From CAZADS01 sp964483985 (GTDB lineage Bacteria; Pseudomonadota; Alphaproteobacteria; Thalassobaculales; Thalassobaculaceae), in contig CAZADS010000105.1 in the NCBI GenBank assembly GCA_964483985.1, forward strand, positions 1-64,000: 64,000 nucleotides of DNA. The letters run 5' to 3'. Positions 25,752 to 34,741 of this stretch are shown here, piece by piece. Under the pieces are notes generated by a model. That model did no database searches, had not been told where the DNA came from, and saw nothing but the letters and a program-made list of their open reading frames with translations. The translations under genes were made by a program, and so were the position numbers. Positions within the stretch are counted from its first letter, which is position 1. Every line of letters begins with the position of its first letter.

Positions 25752-28349
25752 TTAGAATCGCTCCAACAACCGATCTATGTATCTACGTTCTAATAAAGGG
25801 CGATTTTTATCTGATGACCTTTTCCGCAGTTCTTCGATGATTTGGCGTGCTTTTTGTAGTTTATAATCGTTAGGCAAAATCTCTTTTCCAATGTTAAAAA
25901 AGTATTCGAATGAGCGTTGGGGTCGTCGATTACCTCCGATAGGTCTGTTTCCGTTTACCTGATCCAAATTGTCGTTCATATTAATCTGGTTTTGTTTGCC
26001 CGCACTTTCAAACTGATCAATTAAAAACCTCCCCCCCTGTTGTATGTGAGTTAGTACTCGGTTCTGCAGATTTATGGCAACATCAAGCTGGTTGCCCTTT
26101 ATTGCACTACCGGCTTGGCGCATAAACGTTTTAGCATTTTTAAAATCTTTAGAAATTGATCCGAATTTATTATTTATGTCTTTTAAGAGTTCCCCAAGAT
26201 CATTATGCAATTTCATCTGCATGTCGGTTAGACGCATTGATGAATTTGAATCATAACTTCCTTCTAAGGGGCGTTTCATTAATGAAAGAGGCTGATCGGC
26301 AAAAGTTTGCCTATTTAGGCGATTAGAAAGGTTATTTTTATTTTTTTCTTCAGAAGATTTTTGCTTGGATTTTTTAAAGGTTTCGTCCAAAATTTGTTGT
26401 TGACGTTCTCCCAGTTCACCCAATCTTTTTAAAATTTCCTCGGAAACTTTCGGTAACCTCTGTGAAGTGGCAGTTAATTGTTTAAATAATTCCGACATAC
26501 GTGCTAACATTTGGGTAGCAGAAGCTCGCATTCCGCTATTAGACATATCTCGCAGCCGTTTGATCATTTGCCGTATTTGCTTTCTTTGAACGGTTTTGTG
26601 TTTTGCATCCCTCCGCACCTGATTTGATAAAGTCTTTTTATTTCGTAACATCTGTTTATCTAAATTCGAAAAGTATCGCTCCACGGCCGTTTCGAATTGA
26701 TCTATTAGGTGACGAATTTTTTCTTTGGACCCCTCCTTAGATAGCGCGTTTTGGAGTTGCCGTTGTACATCCATTAACCTCTGTTCTGCTAGATATGATT
26801 TACCTTGCTCAGCCCTTAAAGCTGTGTTCCATAACAAACTAATAACTGATTCATCTTCACTTCCTTCACCATTAAATAACAAACGAGCGCTAGCTGCTTT
26901 CAAAGATAAAAAGGTCACCCAATCGTGCCCATAAGTATGTACCATTCCGGCTAGATTTAGTAAGCGTTTAGATATTCTGGTGCGGGTTTCTGGCAAGGAA
27001 ATTAAAAGCTTGCGCTCTTTAATAATCTCCCGTGCAACGTGGTTATGAAACAAACGAACAGGGAGTTTAATTTTGGAACGACGTGATCTTCCTATTTGAC
27101 CAATTTCGTCGGTCACCCGAAGTTCGAACCACACTGCCTGACCCGACCAAGGATGAGGCCCGAAATCAATAAATTTTCTACCTACCAATTTCCTTTTAGG
27201 TGTAATCAAATCAGAAACTTGAATTTCTTGGACTTGCTCATCTATTTTTTTAATATTGTCGCCATCTAAACCTATTCGAACTGAGACTTTCTTGACTCCA
27301 TAATCATCGACAGCTTTATAAATCAATTGGAGTCCACCTTTAGCCAAAACCGCAGGCGGTTGATGAAAATCTATCTCGGGATTACCATCCGGAATCATTG
27401 TTAAGTTCCAAGTCGCCAAGCAATTCTTTTTTCGGCAAAGCGATAAATTAGATCCCGATACATTCTTCAATTCTGCCTGAAACATATCAGAGTTCGTTTG
27501 CCGAAGCGTTTCAGTCATCGTCGTCGTACCCTCTTTATTCTTTACTATTAATCTCAGGGGTAAACCATTTCCCATGGAGTTAGCCAACACGTCGCTACCC
27601 TCTGGCATAATTATAATCTGATTCGAATTCTCCTTTCCCTTCGAGTTAAGTAAAATAGGGGCTATTCTCGTATACGATGGCGGGTTAAGCCAAACATGGA
27701 ATTTCGTTACTAAATTCACAGAATTTCTCGAAAAATCTGGTTTAATTGCCGCTAACAATCGGTCATCCGCATCCCTCCATCCCACAGCCAAAGCTACCGC
27801 CAACAAAATGCCTATTCCTGCTCTAAAAGCGTATGGGTCACGAAATGAAAATATTGGAACCGGCGCACCTACCTTGATATATTTTAATGAATTAAATGCT
27901 CTTTCGCGATGGATAGTCCAAAGCAGTCTCGAACATGAATTATGGTCGTTAATAATACCATCAGAAATAGTTGAAAATGGTCTATGATATAAACCGCTGT
28001 TTAATTCCAGCCGACGTTCAATGATTATCGCCGACGGCAAACTAAATTGTCGAGTCGCTCTCATTAAAAAAAACGAGAAAAGGAAAAGTACAAGGATTAA
28101 AACTATTAGGTGTAGCCAAGGACTAAAAACGATGCCTAGAAATTGGGGAAGTCCAAATAGACCGATAGATATTGCAATCAATGCTACGGCGACACATGGA
28201 GCAAAATTTTGACAAAAGATTTCCGACACAAGAATCAACAGCGTCAGAACATACTTAATTTTATACTCTAACAAGAACTTGAAATTAAGTGGTGGGACCG
28301 AATTCGATCCAATAACAGAGCCCATTTTCCAAGTTTTAATATTAACCAA
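25752..28349 (-). CDS. TIGR02302/DUF4175 family envelope protein
   Basis: A large protein (about 865 residues) of an alphaproteobacteria-specific family without known activity. The N-terminal part has at least two hydrophobic segments (YVLTLLILVSEIFCQNFAPCVAVALI and LHLIVLILVLFLFSFFLM) plus a further one at IGILLAVALAVGW. Then comes a beta-rich periplasmic region with AVDDYGVKKVSVRI and a long helical, Gln-, Lys- and Arg-rich coiled-coil-like C-terminus. The frame extends to a TTG at 28400. A TTG at 28349 is chosen because AAAGGGAT stands just before it; an ATG at 28325 is also possible. It is in line with lysA, the lipoprotein gene and argH, the normal order in this class. Confidence 0.85.
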   Translation of the reverse strand: MVNIKTWKMGSVIGSNSVPPLNFKFLLEYKIKYVLTLLILVSEIFCQNFAPCVAVALIAISIGLFGLPQFLGIVFSPWLHLIVLILVLFLFSFFLMRATRQFSLPSAIIIERRLELNSGLYHRPFSTISDGIINDHNSCSRLLWTIHRERAFNSLKYIKVGAPVPIFSFRDPYAFRAGIGILLAVALAVGWRDADDRLLAAIKPDFSRNSVNLVTKFHVWLNPPSYTRIAPILLNSKGKENSNQIIIMPEGSDVLANSMGNGLPLRLIVKNKEGTTTMTETLRQTNSDMFQAELKNVSGSNLSLCRKKNCLATWNLTMIPDGNPEIDFHQPPAVLAKGGLQLIYKAVDDYGVKKVSVRIGLDGDNIKKIDEQVQEIQVSDLITPKRKLVGRKFIDFGPHPWSGQAVWFELRVTDEIGQIGRSRRSKIKLPVRLFHNHVAREIIKERKLLISLPETRTRISKRLLNLAGMVHTYGHDWVTFLSLKAASARLLFNGEGSEDESVISLLWNTALRAEQGKSYLAEQRLMDVQRQLQNALSKEGSKEKIRHLIDQFETAVERYFSNLDKQMLRNKKTLSNQVRRDAKHKTVQRKQIRQMIKRLRDMSNSGMRASATQMLARMSELFKQLTATSQRLPKVSEEILKRLGELGERQQQILDETFKKSKQKSSEEKNKNNLSNRLNRQTFADQPLSLMKRPLEGSYDSNSSMRLTDMQMKLHNDLGELLKDINNKFGSISKDFKNAKTFMRQAGSAIKGNQLDVAINLQNRVLTHIQQGGRFLIDQFESAGKQNQINMNDNLDQVNGNRPIGGNRRPQRSFEYFFNIGKEILPNDYKLQKARQIIEELRKRSSDKNRPLLERRYIDRLLERF

Positions 28350-28430
28350 TTTTATCCCTTTTGCCTCAGATACAACGACTTTGAAGATGAGTAAATTCAA
28401 AGCCTAAATATCAACACCACTATCAGGACC

Positions 28431-29714
28431 CTACAACCAATTTGGCATAGATTCCATTTCCAGCGCCTCGGATACACTCTGTCTTCTACGGATTTCAGCG
28501 ATTTTAACGCCCTTTACTAATATTTCAGGGATTAGAGGTCGACTGTTGTAGGTCGATGACATGGTTGCCCCATACGCTCCAGCACATTTAACCGCCAATA
28601 AGTCACCTTCCGAAACTTCAGGCAATACGCAGTTCTTCGATAAATAATCACCGCTTTCACAAATGGGCCCAACCACATCCGTCTGAGAAAATTCTTTAAC
28701 GCCCGAAATTTGGTTCACCTCAATGATTTCGTGATACGCTTCATAAAGGGTTGGCCTAATCAGATCGTTCATACCGGCGTCAACTATCACAAATCGTTTT
28801 TCATCAGAGTGTTTTATGTAGATTACTCGCGTGACCAAAATACCCGCTTCAGCCACCAAAAATCGACCTGGCTCAAAGCTCAACTGACATCCCAGTTTTC
28901 CAACTGTGTTTGAAACTATTTGAGCATATTGTTTCAAATCGGGAGGAGAAACTCCCTCATAAGGAACACCCAATCCCCCCCCAAGATCTAGATTGTCTAC
29001 ATCATAACCAATTTCACGCAAATGCAATGTCATTTCGCTAAGATGGGCGTAAGCGTGCTGATAAGGCGTAAAATCTAAAATTTGTGATCCTATATGGACT
29101 GAAAGACTTCGCATTTGTATTGCTGGAAGTGAGGTTGCTAAAGCAAAAATATCCGGCGCGCGCTGCAAGCTAACACCAAATTTATTCTCCTTCCGCCCTG
29201 TCGTTATTTTCACATGAGTTCGAGCATCAACATTGGGGTTAACACGCAAAGAAACATTTGCTTCTATCCCTAAGGATTGTCCAACTTCACTAAGAGCAAA
29301 CAATTCGGGCTCAGACTCAATATTGATTTGCCCAATGCCAGCTTTAAGTGCGTCGCTTAATTCTTCTCTAGTCTTTCCGACTCCCGAGAAAACAATTTTG
29401 CGGGGAGAGATACCTGCCTTTAAGCTTCTCTCCAATTCACCAATAGATACTACGTCCGCACCAGCTCCTGCATCCCCTAGTGTTTTGATTACAGCTACAT
29501 TAGAATTTGCTTTTACGGCGAAATAAACATTTGGTGCATGTTTCATTAACGCTGAGACAAAGGTATTAAATTGCGCTAACATTATTTCGCTGGAATAGCA
29601 ATAAAACGGTGTACCAATAGACTCCGCAATCACATTGACGTCTGCGCGTTCCACATGCAACACGCCATTTATATAATCAATCGCGTTCAAAGATAAGATT
29701 TCCATATTTTTCAT
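28431..29714 (-). CDS. lysA: Diaminopimelate decarboxylase
   Basis: PLP enzyme that makes L-lysine from meso-diaminopimelate, the last step of lysine synthesis. 427 residues with the fold-III barrel. The Schiff-base lysine is in YFAVKANSN, and HIGSQILD, GGGLGVPY, EPGRFLVAEAG and the C-terminal CESGDYL and AGAYGATMSSTYNSRP give the phosphate- and substrate-binding parts typical of LysA. The start MKNMEIL is supported because its ATG overlaps the TGA of the upstream lipoprotein gene as ATGA, indicating translational coupling. Member of the argH-lipoprotein-lysA group. Confidence 0.97.
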   Translation of the reverse strand: MKNMEILSLNAIDYINGVLHVERADVNVIAESIGTPFYCYSSEIMLAQFNTFVSALMKHAPNVYFAVKANSNVAVIKTLGDAGAGADVVSIGELERSLKAGISPRKIVFSGVGKTREELSDALKAGIGQINIESEPELFALSEVGQSLGIEANVSLRVNPNVDARTHVKITTGRKENKFGVSLQRAPDIFALATSLPAIQMRSLSVHIGSQILDFTPYQHAYAHLSEMTLHLREIGYDVDNLDLGGGLGVPYEGVSPPDLKQYAQIVSNTVGKLGCQLSFEPGRFLVAEAGILVTRVIYIKHSDEKRFVIVDAGMNDLIRPTLYEAYHEIIEVNQISGVKEFSQTDVVGPICESGDYLSKNCVLPEVSEGDLLAVKCAGAYGATMSSTYNSRPLIPEILVKGVKIAEIRRRQSVSEALEMESMPNWL

Positions 29715-29854
29715 TTTGTGGGATAAATTTTTGGATATGACTTTTCATAGCGTTCGTTAGCCGTTGGGACACCACGTTTACCACAATTCACGAGAAACAA
29801 GCTAAGCACAGTCATTATTAGGAAAATATTTAATACACGAATTAACAGTGTCAA
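29711..29854 (-). CDS. Small LptM-like (YifL) lipoprotein
   Basis: A 47-residue frame between argH and lysA. It reads MTLLIRVLNIFLIMTVLSLF followed by LVNCGKRGVPTANERYEKSY: a hydrophobic signal peptide, a lipobox-like LVNC with the lipidated cysteine at residue 24, and the conserved CGKRG opening of LptM/YifL proteins, which help LptD assembly in E. coli. The start is a TTG with GGGAGAG eight bases upstream. The TGA overlaps the lysA ATG as ATGA. The same argH-lipoprotein-lysA order is common in Proteobacteria, which supports the call despite the weak start codon. The Asn just before the cysteine is less usual than Gly or Ala. Confidence 0.82.
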   Translation of the reverse strand: MTLLIRVLNIFLIMTVLSLFLVNCGKRGVPTANERYEKSYPKIYPTK

Positions 29855-29873
29855 TTTCTTTTCTCTCCCTAAT

Positions 29874-31295
29874 TTAAAAGTACTTGGCTCGCGCTTGCTT
29901 TATCGCATCGAGCACCTTAGCAGGGGAAGTTCCTCCATAGCTATTACGACTCTTGATAGAACGGATTGGATCTAATATCCCTCTTGCATCTTCGAAAATT
30001 CGAGGTTCAATAGACTGCATTTCCGCGAGATTTAATTCGCTCAAACGACAACCTCTATTTTCGGCTAGTTTAACAATTCGACCTGTAATATGGTGAGCCG
30101 TTCGGAAAGGAATATTAAGTTCCTTTACAAGCCAATCTGCCAGATCAGTGGCCGTGGCGAAGCCGCTATCCGCTGCATTACGCATTGATACTATATTAGC
30201 TGCCATATCTTCAACAATCCCCACACAGGTAGCGATGCACAGAGCTAAAGTATCCGCGGCGTCAAATAATGGTTCTTTATCTTCCTGCATATCCTTGCAA
30301 AAAGCGAGGGGTAATCCTTTCATCATTATCAGCAACGCATTAAGTGAACCTATAACGCGGCCCGATTTTCCTCTAACCAATTCAGCGGCATCGGGATTAC
30401 GCTTTTGGGGCATAATAGAACTGCCTGTAGTAAATTTATCCGTTAACTTGATAAAATTGAACTGGGCGCTTGTCCAATTTATTATTTCTTCAGAAAATCG
30501 AGATAAATGTATCGCGCAAATTGACGTGCATGAGAGGAACTCGATTGCAAAATCTCTGTCCGAGACGGCGTCCAGTGAGTTAGCGGTAGGACGGTCAAAC
30601 CCAAGCGATTGTGAAGTCATATCACGGTCAATAGGAAAAGAGGTGCCCGCTAATGCTGCTGACCCTAGTGGGCATTCGTTTAATCGTACACGACAATCTG
30701 AAAACCGACTCCGATCACGCCCGATCATTTCCACGTACGCCATTAAATGATGTCCAAATGATACCGGTTGCGCCGCCTGCAAATGAGTGAAACCAGGCAT
30801 AACAACATCCACATTCTTTTCGGCTTGGTCAATTAAGGCTTTTTGAAGTGTCAATAAACTTTGATCTAACTCGTTGATCGTATCTCGTACCCACATTTTG
30901 AAATCGGTGGCTACCTGATCATTCCGTGAACGAGCTGTATGCATCCTACGAGCGGCTTCCCCTATAAATTCTTCTAACCGAGCCTCTATATTCATATGAA
31001 TGTCTTCCAGATCTGCAGAAAATTTAAATTCACCATTAATTATTTCATTTTCTACTTTTTCCAAGCCTTGGAGAATTTTAGCTCCGTCCTCTTTGGAAAT
31101 TATTTTTTGGGCTACCAACATTGCAGTATGGGCCCTCGACCCTTCTATATCTTGCGAATAAAAACGTTTATCAAAATCGATAGAAGGATTAATTAAACTC
31201 ATAACCTCGGAGGGACCACTTTTGAATCTTCCCCCCCATATTGCGCTGACGTTTGACTTAGGCTGGCCATCAGACTTATCTCTTTTATCTGTCAT
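29874..31295 (-). CDS. argH: Argininosuccinate lyase
   Basis: Releases fumarate and arginine from argininosuccinate in the last step of arginine synthesis. 473 residues with the superfamily signature GSSIMPQKRNPD, HTARSRNDQVATD and GFTHLQAAQPVSFGHH, all diagnostic of ArgH. The frame continues to a TTG at 31322, but the ATG complementary to 31293-31295 is chosen: GGAAAG stands nine bases before it and the protein then begins shortly before the conserved WGGRF. It is separated by only 16 bases from the start of a divergent thioredoxin-like gene, and the two ribosome sites overlap on opposite strands. Confidence 0.97.
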   Translation of the reverse strand: MTDKRDKSDGQPKSNVSAIWGGRFKSGPSEVMSLINPSIDFDKRFYSQDIEGSRAHTAMLVAQKIISKEDGAKILQGLEKVENEIINGEFKFSADLEDIHMNIEARLEEFIGEAARRMHTARSRNDQVATDFKMWVRDTINELDQSLLTLQKALIDQAEKNVDVVMPGFTHLQAAQPVSFGHHLMAYVEMIGRDRSRFSDCRVRLNECPLGSAALAGTSFPIDRDMTSQSLGFDRPTANSLDAVSDRDFAIEFLSCTSICAIHLSRFSEEIINWTSAQFNFIKLTDKFTTGSSIMPQKRNPDAAELVRGKSGRVIGSLNALLIMMKGLPLAFCKDMQEDKEPLFDAADTLALCIATCVGIVEDMAANIVSMRNAADSGFATATDLADWLVKELNIPFRTAHHITGRIVKLAENRGCRLSELNLAEMQSIEPRIFEDARGILDPIRSIKSRNSYGGTSPAKVLDAIKQARAKYF

Positions 31296-31311
31296 ATAAA
31301 GGAACTTTCCA

Positions 31312-31881
31312 GTGCGCTTCAAAATTCGATTAATTGTATTTCATTCGTTGTTTTTTCTAATGATAGGAGTGATAACTGCCGAGGCAGAATCAGTAAACCT
31401 TAACCCTCCAATTTATGCGGAAATGAAAAAGTTCATAATTCATGATCCCCCAATTCCTATCCCCGATATTCCTTTGTTAGGCCTAAGAGGTCAAAGCATC
31501 AAGCTTTCCAGTAATACTAAACAACTCTTGATGATTAATTTTTGGGCCACCTGGTGCACTCCATGTATTCGCGAACTGCCATCTATCATTAGACTAAAAA
31601 ATAAGATAAACAATCAAAGATTCGATGTGCTATTAGTATCGGTCGACCTCGGCGGCGCAAACGTTTATGGACCGTTTCTAAAAAAACGAGGTTTCGACAT
31701 TTTAAACTCCGCCGGAGATTCTCAAAGGACGCTTATGAGTGCAGTGACTAAATCGACTGGTATTCCTGTAACCATACTAATTAACGCAGACAGCAAAGTT
31801 ATAGGCAGTTTTATTGGGCCAGCCGAATGGGATTCAGCTGCAGCGCTAGAGCTGATTTCATACTTTCTCTCGCAATATTAG
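31312..31881 (+). CDS. TlpA-like periplasmic thioredoxin
   Basis: A 189-residue secreted redox protein. A signal peptide (IRLIVFHSLFFLMIGVITAEA) is followed by a thioredoxin domain with the active site WCTPC in INFWATWCTPCIRELPS at about residue 84. TGIPVTILINADSKVIGSFIGP contains the cis-proline. Proteins of this type reduce disulfides in cytochrome c or copper-centre assembly. The start is a GTG with AAGGA eight bases before it. The pairing of a TlpA gene divergent to argH is familiar in Alphaproteobacteria. Its own partner is not visible in the window. Confidence 0.9.
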   Translation: MRFKIRLIVFHSLFFLMIGVITAEAESVNLNPPIYAEMKKFIIHDPPIPIPDIPLLGLRGQSIKLSSNTKQLLMINFWATWCTPCIRELPSIIRLKNKINNQRFDVLLVSVDLGGANVYGPFLKKRGFDILNSAGDSQRTLMSAVTKSTGIPVTILINADSKVIGSFIGPAEWDSAAALELISYFLSQY

Positions 31882-31917
31882 ACCGTTTATACGACCCAAT
31901 TCCATGAAATAGACCAT

Positions 31918-32145
31918 TTAATGAATCGTAAAGTCTGTCATAGCAGCGGGGTCTGCTTTATCGATAGTTTTCTTATAGCTTCTACTAGTCCTAGATGAAT
32001 CAATTGATTCCGATCCTTCAATCAATTGCAATTCGGATCTCAAAGCAGATACCAAGGATTCAGCCACTCTAAGTTCATCTCCTGAAACGTCCGATACCGA
32101 CTTAATTAGTAACTGAATTGCTTTGTCAAATACCATTTTGGTCAT
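31918..32145 (-). CDS. Hypothetical 75-residue protein
   Basis: A small acidic to neutral protein that I do not recognise. It reads MTKMVFDKAIQLLIKSVSDV, has a helical section up to about residue 45 (ELRVAESLVSALRSELQLIE), and ends with a Ser/Thr-rich, lysine-containing tail. No cysteine, signal peptide or membrane helix is present. A strong ribosome site GAAGGAAGGA precedes the ATG at 32145, which supports real expression. It lies downstream of etfBA on the same strand across 199 bases of AT-rich sequence and converges on the TlpA-like gene. A 3-hydroxybutyryl-CoA dehydrogenase gene, often found after etfA in related genomes, is absent from this spot. Confidence 0.7.
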   Translation of the reverse strand: MTKMVFDKAIQLLIKSVSDVSGDELRVAESLVSALRSELQLIEGSESIDSSRTSRSYKKTIDKADPAAMTDFTIH

Positions 32146-32344
32146 AGTTTATCCTTCCTTCTAAAGGATTAAATTAATTTATAATTTAAATTACTTTTTA
32201 CGTAAATGCAAATAAAAAATTTAATTGCCACGGACTCCTAGGGTCGGAAAAATAAATATTATATTTTTTATGGATGGAATTAATAAATATGTCGTCGCGC
32301 TATGCTCGATACTACGCCATTCGAAAACTGCGGTGACATTAAAA

Positions 32345-33289
32345 TCAATAGCCTTGCTTTGTCAGTTCTTCTTCAAGTTCCGGGATTACCTTAAACAAAT
32401 CAGCAACTAGACCAAAATCAGCAACCTGAAAGATTGGTGCCTCTTCATCCTTATTAATTGCGACAATTACTTTACTATCTTTCATCCCAGCCAAATGTTG
32501 AATCGCACCAGAAATACCAACAGCAATATACAAATCTGGAGCTACCACCTTCCCAGTTTGACCTACTTGATATTCATTTGGCACAAAACCAGCATCCACA
32601 GCAGCACGAGATGCGCCAACAGCTGCTCCTAGTTTATCAGCAACAGATTCTATCATTGCAAAATTATCACCTGATTGCATACCACGCCCACCTGAAATCA
32701 CAATTCGTGCTGCTGTCAACTCCGGACGTTCCGACGAACTTAGTTGCGACCCAACATAAGTAGAAAGATTCGAATCTCCCGTTGGGGATATATTTTTTAC
32801 CTCCGCATTTCCTCCTTCCGATTCAGCGGCCTCAAACGCAGTTGCCCTCAACGTTATGATTTTGGTTTCATCCAGAGATCTTACAGTTGCCATGGCATTC
32901 CCAGCATAAATAGGCCTTACAAAAGTATCGGGATCAACAATCTCAGAAATCTCGGAAATCTGCTGCAGATCAAGTAAGGCAGCAGCTCTCGGGAGAATAT
33001 TTTTTGCCCCGGTGGTAGCAGCAGCAATGATATGACTAAATTCTGATGCAAGCCCGACTAAAAGCGGGGCGACATTTTCAGCCAGCGCATTTTTGTATTC
33101 AGGCGAATCTGCAACCAAGACTGTTGAAACATCAGGAATTTTCGACGCCTGAGTTGCAACCTCTTTACAATCGCTTCCAGAAACCAAAATCACAACACTA
33201 TCACTAAGCTGTTTTGCGGCCGTTACAGCGTTTAATGTGGCTGCTTTTAATTCTAAATTATCGTGTTCGGCGACAATTAAAACGGTCAT
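32345..33289 (-). CDS. etfA: Electron transfer flavoprotein, alpha subunit
   Basis: FAD-binding subunit of the heterodimeric ETF that carries electrons from acyl-CoA and related dehydrogenases to ETF:ubiquinone oxidoreductase. 314 residues with the C-terminal FAD domain signature ISGGRGMQSGDNF, GASRAAVDAGFVPNEYQVGQTGKVVAPDLYIAVGISGAIQH-type text and the tail DLFKVIPEL. The start ATG lies two bases after the etfB stop, so they form one operon. This fits the abundance of acyl-CoA-processing genes in the window. Confidence 0.97.
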   Translation of the reverse strand: MTVLIVAEHDNLELKAATLNAVTAAKQLSDSVVILVSGSDCKEVATQASKIPDVSTVLVADSPEYKNALAENVAPLLVGLASEFSHIIAAATTGAKNILPRAAALLDLQQISEISEIVDPDTFVRPIYAGNAMATVRSLDETKIITLRATAFEAAESEGGNAEVKNISPTGDSNLSTYVGSQLSSSERPELTAARIVISGGRGMQSGDNFAMIESVADKLGAAVGASRAAVDAGFVPNEYQVGQTGKVVAPDLYIAVGISGAIQHLAGMKDSKVIVAINKDEEAPIFQVADFGLVADLFKVIPELEEELTKQGY

Positions 33290-33291
33290 TT

Positions 33292-34041
33292 TTAAATTAC
33301 CTTCGCTGTATTTCGGAGCTTGTCGACTAAATCAGGGACATCCTCGACTTTAACTCCAGCTTCCCTATTTGCCGGCTCAACCACCTTAATTGTCTGAAGG
33401 CGCGGGCTAGGGTCGACACCTATATCAGCCGGCGTGAATTGCTCAATTGGTTTCTTTTTCGCCTTCATAATATTCGGCAAAGAAGCATAGCGAGGCTCGT
33501 TTAAACGCAAATCGGTTGTCACCACGGCTGGCAGCTTCAAAAAAATTGTTTCCAATCCACCATCAACTTCACGAGTAGCTTGTAGGCAATCATTCTCCAC
33601 ATTTACGTTTGATACAAATGTTGCCTGACCCCAACCTAGCAGAGCTGCTAACATTTGCCCAGTTTGATTACAATCATCGTCTATTGCTTGTTTGCCAACA
33701 ATAATTATCGATGGTTTCTCTTTATCAGCGATAGACTTAAGTATTTTTGCTACGGCCAATGGCTCCAAATCGTCATCAAACAATACATGAATACCCCTAT
33801 CAGCGCCCATAGCCAAAGCAGTGCGGATCGTCTCTTGACATTGTTGAACGCCAATGGAAACGGCTATAACCTCATCTGCGATCCCAGATTCTTTGAGTCT
33901 TAGAGCTTCCTCTATTGAAATTTCATCAAAAGGGTTCATGGACATTTTTACGTTGTTAAGTTCAACGCCAGTCTCATCTGGTTTGACCCGAACTTTAACG
34001 TTATAATCAATCACCCGTTTTACCGGAACGAGTACCTTCAT
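33292..34041 (-). CDS. etfB: Electron transfer flavoprotein, beta subunit
   Basis: AMP-binding subunit of ETF, 249 residues. The start MKVLVPVKRVIDYNVKVRVK and the EtfB motif VEVA-like region EVDGGLETIFLKLPAVVTTDLRLNEPRYASLPNIMKAKKK are characteristic; a 20-residue beta-signature of this type recognises dehydrogenase partners. The following gene etfA starts two bases after the stop. A TTGACA-type promoter with 17-base spacing lies about 60-90 bases upstream. Confidence 0.97.
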   Translation of the reverse strand: MKVLVPVKRVIDYNVKVRVKPDETGVELNNVKMSMNPFDEISIEEALRLKESGIADEVIAVSIGVQQCQETIRTALAMGADRGIHVLFDDDLEPLAVAKILKSIADKEKPSIIIVGKQAIDDDCNQTGQMLAALLGWGQATFVSNVNVENDCLQATREVDGGLETIFLKLPAVVTTDLRLNEPRYASLPNIMKAKKKPIEQFTPADIGVDPSPRLQTIKVVEPANREAGVKVEDVPDLVDKLRNTAKVI

Positions 34042-34099
34042 AAGAACCTCTACAATATTCTATGGAATATAAATACACTAACTACGGGTTAGACATTAC

Positions 34100-34128
34100 T
34101 AGGTAGGAGAGCGTTGCGTCCCTGTCAA
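34100..34128 (-). promoter_or_regulatory. Sigma-70-type promoter for etfBA
   Basis: On the minus strand, TTGACA (complement of 34123-34128) is followed after 17 bases by TACCTA (complement of 34100-34105). This gives a consensus -35 and a moderate -10. Transcription would start near 34092 and leave about 50 bases of leader before the etfB ATG. Confidence 0.6.
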
Positions 34129-34150
34129 GCACCACCTTGAATTGAAACAT

Positions 34151-34723
34151 TCAAACTTGTTTTCGATTTTTTCCTGGCACCCATAAAACATCACCATTTT
34201 CATGGTTATTGCTAAGTCGAGCAAGAACAAATAGATGATCCGACAAACGATTAATATATTTCAAAATCAACAAATTTATATTGACCATGCCAGCAAGCTT
34301 AGTGATTTCCCTTTCTGCACGACGAACGACGGCCCGCGCATGGTGCAATTTAGCGGCTAAAACGGTGCCTCCTGGGAGAATGAAAGATTCTAGAGGTTTT
34401 AATGCCAAATTCATCGAGTCGATTTCTGTCTCCAATCGGTCCACCTGTTCCTGAGCGATACGTAGTGGCTGGTATTTTGGACTTTTCTCTTCCGGAGTAC
34501 AGAGGTCAGCCCCCAAATCAAACAGGTCATTTTGAATTCGGGCCAACATGCTATCTGTTTCTACGTCAGCTTCGATTCTTGCCAAACCGATGGTAGTATT
34601 TACCTCATCAATAGTCCCATACGCTGCCGGTCGCAACGAATGTTTTGGCACCCGGGAACCATCCCCTAATGAGGTCTTCCCGGAGTCCCCGCCTCGGGTG
34701 TATATCTTTGTTAATCTTACCAT
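34151..34723 (-). CDS. ATP:cob(I)alamin adenosyltransferase, PduO type
   Basis: Makes adenosylcobalamin from cob(I)alamin and ATP. 190 residues with the PduO N-terminal ATP loop YTRGGDSGKTSLGDG, the Arg/Asp/Glu region in GTIDEVNTTIG and the C-terminal helical motif ARAVVRRAEREI, LKYINRLSDHLFVLAR. The last, containing RLSDHLF, is the family's hallmark. It supplies the coenzyme needed by the class II ribonucleotide reductase at 20-22 kb. It stands between a twin-membrane protein and etfBA on the same strand, the usual alphaproteobacterial order. Confidence 0.95.
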   Translation of the reverse strand: MVRLTKIYTRGGDSGKTSLGDGSRVPKHSLRPAAYGTIDEVNTTIGLARIEADVETDSMLARIQNDLFDLGADLCTPEEKSPKYQPLRIAQEQVDRLETEIDSMNLALKPLESFILPGGTVLAAKLHHARAVVRRAEREITKLAGMVNINLLILKYINRLSDHLFVLARLSNNHENGDVLWVPGKNRKQV

Positions 34724-34741
34724 TGCGATAAATTTAGGTCC

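Noticed and set aside
30148..30750. 200-codon plus-strand frame opposite argH
   Set aside because: Antisense to the ArgH signature region; Ser/Ile-rich text without any domain is typical of a shadow frame.
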